From assembly GCA_964651395.1 (NCBI GenBank), contig CAZYXZ010000088.1, positions 1 to 11,655 on the forward strand: 11,655 bases of DNA, written 5' to 3'. The DNA comes from CAZYXZ01 sp964651395 (lineage in GTDB: Bacteria; Actinomycetota; Actinomycetes; BP-191). The notes under the pieces were generated by a model. That model did no database searches. It was not told where the DNA came from and saw only the letters and a list, made by a program, of their open reading frames with translations. Of this stretch, positions 7,439 to 11,655 are shown in pieces. The translations under genes and the position numbers were made by a program. Position 1 is the stretch's first letter; the number at the start of each line of letters is the position of its first letter.

Positions 7439-8212
7439 ATGCGAGTCCCCAGACTCTCGCTCGTCGCACTGGCCCTGCTGTCCGCGATGCTGCCTGTCGC
7501 GTCGGCCGCACCTCGTGAGCCGTCCGGCTGCACCGAGGAGACCCCCGACGTCGTCTCCACCGCGATGCCGGACGCACCCGCAGTGCCCTTGCGGGTGCTC
7601 ATCTTCAACGACCACGTGCCGCCCGCCCACGTCGCCACCGCGCTGAAGGAGACTGCCCGGGTCCTGGCCACCGCCGGGGTGAAGGCCACGTTCGTCGTGA
7701 AGCGGCTGGATCTGCGGGCGGAGGGCACGAACGCGGAGGGCGAGCCGGCGCTGAGCGTGGAAACCGCGCATGCCGCCTCGCGCAAGGCTACGGGCGGGAA
7801 GGAGCCGAGGGGCATCGACATCGTGCACCTGCTGACCACCCGCGACCTCTACCAAGCGGGCACGTACACCGTGGCCGGGCACGCGGAGTGCATCGGCGGG
7901 ATCCGCTACGCCGGCTGGTCTTACTCCGCGAGCGAGGCGGAGCTGCGCGTCCGCTACCTGAAGGGAACGTCGATCGTCATGCAGCCGGACAACACCGGCC
8001 GCAACACGGCGCACGAGATCGGGCACCTGCTCGGCGCGCACCACCACTACGGCACCTGCGGCGAGACGGCGGCGGAAGAGCTGACCCGCTCCCGCGGCGG
8101 CGTGTGCTCGGTCATGTTCCCGGACTCCGCCGTGCACGGCGGCCGGTTCGACGCGCTCAACGCGCGCATCGTCCGCGGCCACGTCGAGAAGTACGGCGGT
8201 CCGGCCGACTAG
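7439..8212 (+). CDS. Secreted reprolysin-like zinc metalloprotease (metzincin)
   Basis: This is a 257-residue exported protease. MRVPRLSLVALALLSAMLPVASA is a clear Sec signal peptide with cleavage likely after ASA (residue 23). The zinc site is a full metzincin motif, HEIGHLLGAHH (H192, catalytic E193, H196, G199, H202), followed 24 residues later by a Met-turn in CSVMFP (M226). The segment IVHLLTTRDL (128-137) and the layout before the zinc site resemble the M12B/reprolysin fold. Four cysteines in the mature part (C31, C151, C207, C223) could make two disulfides, as expected outside the cell. ATG 7439 has GGAG seven bases upstream and follows the previous stop by one base, so it is coupled to the nitroreductase-family gene although that protein is cytoplasmic. 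No separate pro-domain is obvious, and the substrate is unknown. Confidence 0.85.
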   Translation: MRVPRLSLVALALLSAMLPVASAAPREPSGCTEETPDVVSTAMPDAPAVPLRVLIFNDHVPPAHVATALKETARVLATAGVKATFVVKRLDLRAEGTNAEGEPALSVETAHAASRKATGGKEPRGIDIVHLLTTRDLYQAGTYTVAGHAECIGGIRYAGWSYSASEAELRVRYLKGTSIVMQPDNTGRNTAHEIGHLLGAHHHYGTCGETAAEELTRSRGGVCSVMFPDSAVHGGRFDALNARIVRGHVEKYGGPAD

Positions 8213-8232
8213 CGGTCGGCATCCGAAATGCC
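8204..8232 (+). terminator. Two overlapping hairpins after the metzincin gene
   Basis: GCCGAC(tagcg)GTCGGC at 8204-8220 spans the metzincin stop codon. GGCAT(ccgaa)ATGCC at 8218-8232 shares three bases with it, so both cannot form fully at once. There is no T-tract, which is common for actinobacterial terminators. It probably weakens readthrough into the next protease gene; an attenuator-like role is possible but unsupported. The rest of the 82-base spacer (8213-8294) has a less GC-rich patch around 8235-8250 that could hold a promoter, without recognisable boxes. Confidence 0.35.
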
Positions 8233-8294
8233 TGGTCAAAGTTAGACAGTTCGGGTCATGTCCGTCCGGACCGGCGCCACAGAGACTGCCCCGC

Positions 8295-9089
8295 ATGCCC
8301 GGTTCGTGGAAGTGGTTGTCGCGTGCGCCCCTGACGGCGGTCGCCGTCGCCGTCGCGCTCACGTTGCTGGCGGCCCGCGCGCAGCAGATGCGCACCGAGG
8401 CGCCCCAGACCGCCGGGCGAGAACTGCCCACGTTCCTCATGACCCCGGTCCCGGCGGCGCCCGCTGCGCCGGCTCGGCTGTCCGCGCAGGCCGCCGTCGC
8501 CGCCTTCCGCCGGCGCCTCGCGAGTGCGCACCCGACGACGTCGCCCTCACCGCGGCCGTCGCCCCGGCCGCTGGTCGTCGCGGCCAGCCCGCGGCCGGCC
8601 GTCGTCCGCTCACCCGCCGTACGGCCGCCGGCGGCCCGCGCGACGGAGACCCTGGAGGCACGCGCCCGGCGGCTGCTGGGCACCCTCCGATACGACTGGG
8701 CAGCGCTCGGCTACACCGTCTCCTTCCTGCCGGGGCAGCGGGGATGGCTCGGCCTGACCAACCCGCACACCAAGGAGATCAGCGTCTACGTGCGTTCCGG
8801 GCAGACCGACCAGCAGCTGCTCGTGACGCTCGCGCACGAGATCGGCCATGCCGTCGACTTCACCTACACGACCTTCGCGCGCCAGGCGGAGTACCTGGCC
8901 CTGCGCGGCATCGCCCCGAGCAGCGTGTGGCTGCCCTGCGAGTACTGCTCCGACTACGACTCACCGGCGGGCGACTTCGCGGAGGTCTTCGCCGTGTGGC
9001 TGGTCGGCTCGCAGGACTTCCTGTCCCGGATGGCGCCGCGTCCCTCGGCGGTCGAGCTGGCGGTCCTCCAGCACCTCTTCCTGCCGTAG
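8295..9089 (+). CDS. Exported HExxH zinc protease with Pro-rich linker (gluzincin-like)
   Basis: This 264-residue protein has an N-terminal hydrophobic helix (about 12-27) ending AARAQ, which may be a signal peptide or a membrane anchor. A low-complexity Pro/Ala/Arg region follows (about 50-115, including SPSPRPSPRP at 83-92), acting as a likely wall-spanning spacer. The C-terminal domain carries HEIGHAVD (H181, E182, H185) and, about 45 residues later, GDFAEVFAVW, whose E230 is a good candidate for the third ligand of a gluzincin. Between them lies a CxxC pair (C215, C218) in WLPCEYCSDY, possibly a disulfide or structural metal site. ATG 8295 is the only start in frame near the signal sequence. 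The zinc-site layout differs from the metzincin just upstream, so the two are not a simple duplication. I do not recognise a named family. Confidence 0.78.
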   Translation: MPGSWKWLSRAPLTAVAVAVALTLLAARAQQMRTEAPQTAGRELPTFLMTPVPAAPAAPARLSAQAAVAAFRRRLASAHPTTSPSPRPSPRPLVVAASPRPAVVRSPAVRPPAARATETLEARARRLLGTLRYDWAALGYTVSFLPGQRGWLGLTNPHTKEISVYVRSGQTDQQLLVTLAHEIGHAVDFTYTTFARQAEYLALRGIAPSSVWLPCEYCSDYDSPAGDFAEVFAVWLVGSQDFLSRMAPRPSAVELAVLQHLFLP

Positions 9090-9122
9090 GTCGCGGCTAG
9101 CCCTGCTGGCGAGCCGCGCGAC
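9090..9122. terminator. Possible bidirectional terminator hairpin between convergent genes
   Basis: CGCGGCT at 9092-9098 pairs with AGCCGCG at 9112-9118 around a 13-base loop; outer bases GTC and GAC pair if a two-base bulge is allowed. It sits where the + strand protease gene and the - strand acyltransferase gene meet, with only seven bases between their stop codons. It lies partly in acyltransferase codons and has no T-tract. Confidence 0.3.
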
Positions 9123-9870
9123 GCTCCGCGCGCTCGCGGATGTCGCTCTCCTCGATCAGCCCCGCCTCCTCGGGAGTCGGCGCGGTGCCGCCGAGGCGCG
9201 TGGGCAGCCACCAGCGGTCGTCCGGACCGGACGGCTGGTCGGGGTAGGCGGCCTGGGAGGCGAGCAGCAGCTCCTGCATGCGCTGCTTGAGCTCCTCGGT
9301 GGTGGCCGCGATGTCCGCGCCGGCCGCGACGTGGATCGGCTCGCCGACCGTGACGTGGATCGGCACGCGGTGGCGTCCGAGTCGCTTGGCGCGACCCTTC
9401 GTCCAGACCCGCTGAGATCCCCAGACGACCGTCGGCAGGATCGGTACGCCGGACTCCGCCGCCATGCGCACCGCCCCCGTCTTGAAGCCCTTGAGCTCGA
9501 ACGAGCGGCTGATGGTGGCTTCGGGGAAGACCCCGACGATCTCGCCGCCGCGCAGCGCCTCGACCGCCGCGCGGTAGGAGTCTGCGCCCGCGGCGCGGTC
9601 GACCTCGATGTGGTGCATGCCGCGCAGCAGCGGGCCGGCCAGCCAGTGCTTGAAGACCTCCTGCTTGGCCATGAAGCGCACGAGCCGCTTGGCCGGCCGG
9701 GCGGCGAGGCCGGCGTACGTGAAGTCGAGGTAGCCGACGTGGTTGATGGCCATGACGGCGCCGCCGGCACGCGGGACGTGCTCGGTCCCGCGCAGCGTGA
9801 AGCGCAGCCCCTGTGCCCGGAAGACGAGCCGGGCGAAGGCGATGACGGGTGGGTAGACGAGCTCGGCCAT
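9097..9870 (-). CDS. PlsC-type 1-acylglycerol-3-phosphate acyltransferase family protein
   Basis: This 257-residue enzyme probably transfers an acyl chain to a lysophospholipid or related lipid acceptor at the inner membrane face. The catalytic motif is NHVGYLDF (N43, H44, D49), of the NHxxxxD type. The glycerol-phosphate binding motif is FPEATIS (115-121) in place of the more usual FPEGTRS, followed by RSFELKGFKTGAVRMA and VPILPTVVWG, a pattern I associate with an actinobacterial subfamily. The last 50 residues are charged and look disordered. No strong transmembrane helix is seen. ATG 9870 lies nine bases after the stop of the CoA-transferase gene, so the two are probably one operon. The true acyl acceptor is not determined. 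Confidence 0.85.
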   Translation of the reverse strand: MAELVYPPVIAFARLVFRAQGLRFTLRGTEHVPRAGGAVMAINHVGYLDFTYAGLAARPAKRLVRFMAKQEVFKHWLAGPLLRGMHHIEVDRAAGADSYRAAVEALRGGEIVGVFPEATISRSFELKGFKTGAVRMAAESGVPILPTVVWGSQRVWTKGRAKRLGRHRVPIHVTVGEPIHVAAGADIAATTEELKQRMQELLLASQAAYPDQPSGPDDRWWLPTRLGGTAPTPEEAGLIEESDIRERAERRAARQQG

Positions 9871-9879
9871 GCCGCCAAC

Positions 9880-10962
9880 CTACCCGACCGTAGGTTCGCG
9901 CCACCCCTCGCCGTGGTGCTGGTCCGGCGCCGGCGGTGCGGAGGTGCGCGCCGGCGGGTGCTCGGTGAACCGGACGGGGTACCCGGTCGCCGGCGTGGCC
10001 CACGGGTCGGCGGTGACCGCGCCGCGCTGCGTGAAGTGCGGCAGCGCCACCATCTCCGCACGGTCGAGGACGGGCGCAGCCGGCACACCGAGCGCCATCA
10101 GCTCGGCGACCAGGTCGTCGCGGTCGCGGCGCGCGATCGCGCCGGCGATCAGCGCCTGCAGCTGCGGGACGCGGGCCATCCGTTCGACGAACCCGAGCTC
10201 CGCGCAGTCGTCGAGGCCGAGCGCCGCGCACAGTGGCTGCCAGAAGTGGTCCTCGGTCAGCACGCCGAGCACCAGGTGCCGGCCGTCCGCCGTCGCGAAC
10301 GTGCCGTAGCCGGCGACGCCTCGCGCGGACGGGTCCACGCCGGAGGCCTGCGGGCGCACTGCGCCGGTCCAGGTCGCGAGTACGTCGGCCATCGCGACGT
10401 CGATCCGCTCGCCGTCCCCGCTGCGCTCCCGGCGTACCAGAGCGGCGCAGATGGCGAAGGCGGCGGCCATACCGCCGGCCAGGTCGGCGATCGGCACGGC
10501 GGGGACGACCGGGTCGCCGCCGTCCGGGGCCAGGACACCCGCCCAGGCCTGGTAGTTGAGGTCGTGCCCGGTCACCTGCGCGAGGTCGCCGTCCTGCCCG
10601 AGGCCCGAGACGGAGCAGTAGACGACGGACGGGTTGAGCGCGTGCAGCTCGTCGTAGCCGACGCTCAGGCGGGCGGCGACGCCGGGGCGGAAGCCTTCGA
10701 CGACGACATCGGCCGCGACGGCCAGCTCGTGCGCGCGACGAACGCCGGGCTCGCTCTTGAGGTCGAGCACGATGCTGCGCTTGTTGACGTTGAGGTTGGC
10801 GAACAGGTCGGGGTAGCCGCGCATCGGGTCCCCGCCGGGAGGCTCGACCTTGATGACGTCGGCGCCGAGCTCGGCGAGCAGCTGCGTCGCATACGGCCCG
10901 GGTCGCCAGATGCTCAGGTCGAGCACCCGGATGCCGGTCAGCATCGGCGCGCGCGACGTCAC
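9880..10962 (-). CDS. CaiB/BaiF (type III) CoA-transferase family, resembling alpha-methylacyl-CoA racemase
   Basis: This 360-residue cytoplasmic protein opens with LTGIRVLDLSIWRPGPYATQ and AELGADVIKVEPPGGDP, the family N-terminus. Members either swap CoA between acids or epimerise 2-methylacyl-CoA. GHDLNYQAWAG (132-142) and VPIADLAGGM (156-165) match the racemase-type active site, suggesting H133 and D160 as catalytic residues; NVNKRSIVLDLK (58-69) is also conserved. The C-terminal part includes the usual small domain and ends in a Pro/Ala tail. GTG 10962 overlaps the upstream stop by four bases (GTGA) and has GGGGAAA about nine bases upstream; ATG 10944 is an alternative six codons in. Racemase versus transferase cannot be settled by reading. 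Confidence 0.85.
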   Translation of the reverse strand: MTSRAPMLTGIRVLDLSIWRPGPYATQLLAELGADVIKVEPPGGDPMRGYPDLFANLNVNKRSIVLDLKSEPGVRRAHELAVAADVVVEGFRPGVAARLSVGYDELHALNPSVVYCSVSGLGQDGDLAQVTGHDLNYQAWAGVLAPDGGDPVVPAVPIADLAGGMAAAFAICAALVRRERSGDGERIDVAMADVLATWTGAVRPQASGVDPSARGVAGYGTFATADGRHLVLGVLTEDHFWQPLCAALGLDDCAELGFVERMARVPQLQALIAGAIARRDRDDLVAELMALGVPAAPVLDRAEMVALPHFTQRGAVTADPWATPATGYPVRFTEHPPARTSAPPAPDQHHGEGWREPTVG

Positions 10963-11655
10963 GCGGTGGTTTCCCCGGCGGGGACCGTGTCGGGGGTGAT
11001 CGCTCCGGGACGGGCGTCCCAGCTCGACCAGCCCGCCCAGCCGGTCACGGCCAGTGCCAGGACGGCGACGGTGACGCCGGCCGCCATGATGTAGCGGTCG
11101 GGCGCCGCCCCGCGGGCACTCGGCAGCTCGGTCAGCGCAGCCAGCCCGGAGAGCACCAGGAGCAGGACGCGCGTGCGGACCGCGCCGCCGGCAGCGGCTG
11201 GGATCAGGCAGGCGAAGCCCCAGATGAGGTACCACGGGTGGCTGACCGGGCCGAGCAGCGCCACGCAGAGCAGGGTGAAGCCCACCGTGCGCAGCAGGTC
11301 GCGGCGCAGCGCCGTGAGCAGCAGCCGCGCGATGAGCAGGACGGCGACCCCGGCGTACAGGACGATGCTCAGCGCGACCAGTCCCTCCTTGGTCACGTCG
11401 ATGCCGATCGCACCGAGCGCGCGATGGCCGCCGCTGGCCGTCGCGATCGCAGGCGTCATCAGGGTGCGGGCCGCTCCCGGCGTGTTCAGCGCGCTGATCC
11501 AGCCGGACGCGTTGGGGACGAGGGCGGCGATGGCCACCCACGTGACGGCGACGGCCACCGCGTCACGCGCCAGGACGACGACGCGTTCGCGCAGCCCGTC
11601 CGCCTCGTAGAGCTCGAGCACCACCAGGCAGCCGAGTGCCAGCAACGCCGGCGCC
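10959..11655 (-). CDS. GT-C polyprenyl-phosphomannose-dependent alpha-1,6-mannosyltransferase-like membrane protein (5' partial)
   Basis: The open frame enters from the right edge and ends at TGA 10959-10961. About 230 C-terminal residues are visible, with some six hydrophobic helices. The segment LLGPVSHPWYLIWGF (near 11205-11250) is a hallmark of MptA/MptB-type mannosyltransferases, which use lipid-linked mannose to build lipomannan/lipoglycan backbones in the actinobacterial envelope. The earlier loop with LVPNASGWISALNTPG also fits that family. The tail after the last helix (SSWDARPGAITPDTVP) is short and hydrophilic. The catalytic N-terminal loop is outside the window, so activity cannot be judged. 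Its stop overlaps the start of the CoA-transferase gene, indicating one operon. Confidence 0.65.
   Translation of the reverse strand, partial: APALLALGCLVVLELYEADGLRERVVVLARDAVAVAVTWVAIAALVPNASGWISALNTPGAARTLMTPAIATASGGHRALGAIGIDVTKEGLVALSIVLYAGVAVLLIARLLLTALRRDLLRTVGFTLLCVALLGPVSHPWYLIWGFACLIPAAAGGAVRTRVLLLVLSGLAALTELPSARGAAPDRYIMAAGVTVAVLALAVTGWAGWSSWDARPGAITPDTVPAGETTA

Noticed and set aside
7439..9089. Protease pair as a tandem duplication
   Set aside because: Apart from the short HEIGH match the proteins differ in zinc-site class, length of linker, cysteine pattern and overall sequence.
8258..9100. Alternative + strand frame beginning at ATG 8258
   Set aside because: It is a different frame over the second protease, with Arg/Ala/Pro-rich translation and no motif; the frame starting at 8295 contains the signal-like helix and zinc site.
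8848..11094. Long + strand open frame across the acyltransferase and CoA-transferase genes
   Set aside because: It runs antisense to two genes with full catalytic motifs, and its own translation is Arg/Ala/Gly/Val-rich with no recognisable domain.
1..11655. CRISPR arrays, tRNA or rRNA genes, insertion sequences, phage or defence modules
   Set aside because: I saw no spaced direct repeats, no tRNA-like cloverleaf segments, no transposase or integrase motifs and no defence-type domains in the window.

Overview
The window is very GC-rich DNA with codon use typical of Actinomycetota. Supporting marks are a gluABCD-type amino-acid transporter, a deazaflavin (F420)-dependent nitroreductase-type protein, a GT-C mannosyltransferase-like membrane protein and an LAXTG-type (class E sortase) cell-wall sorting signal. 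I cannot place it below phylum level. Genes are packed tightly and no gene-free stretch exceeds about 100 bases.

Layout. (1) Positions 1-3235, + strand: the tail of an unknown membrane or wall-anchored protein, then a four-gene importer for glutamate or a related polar amino acid (ATPase, lipoprotein receptor, two permeases; gluA-gluB-gluC-gluD order). Three of the junctions are overlapping or nearly so. (2) Positions 3219-4796, - strand: an ABC-F ATPase gene split by one in-frame TAG at codon 93, so it is called a pseudogene. Its 3' end overlaps the end of gluD by 17 bases. (3) Positions 4797-4904: a perfect 15-base inverted repeat around a run of ten N (assembly gap). (4) Positions 4880-6574, - strand: a secreted amidase-signature hydrolase ending in an LAATG sorting signal. 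Its stop codon is lost in the gap. (5) Positions 6635-9089, + strand: a DUF2203 protein, an F420-type nitroreductase-family protein, a secreted metzincin protease (first three tightly coupled), then a second exported HExxH protease. (6) Positions 9097-11655, - strand: a three-gene cluster read from the right edge, made of a GT-C mannosyltransferase-like protein (5' end outside), a CaiB/BaiF-type CoA-transferase or alpha-methylacyl-CoA racemase, and a PlsC-type acyltransferase.

How the genes fit together. The Glu operon is a complete importer. The - strand cluster at the right could act on lipid or lipoglycan metabolism, since it pairs a sugar transferase that works on lipid-linked mannose with two acyl-group enzymes; this is inference. 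The centre is rich in exported hydrolases: an amidase probably anchored to the wall, and two unrelated zinc proteases. The points most worth a second look are the amber stop in the ABC-F gene, the inverted repeat at the gap overlapping the end of the amidase gene, the sortase signal on an amidase, and the adjacent protease pair. I found no convincing new defence, mobile or RNA-based system.
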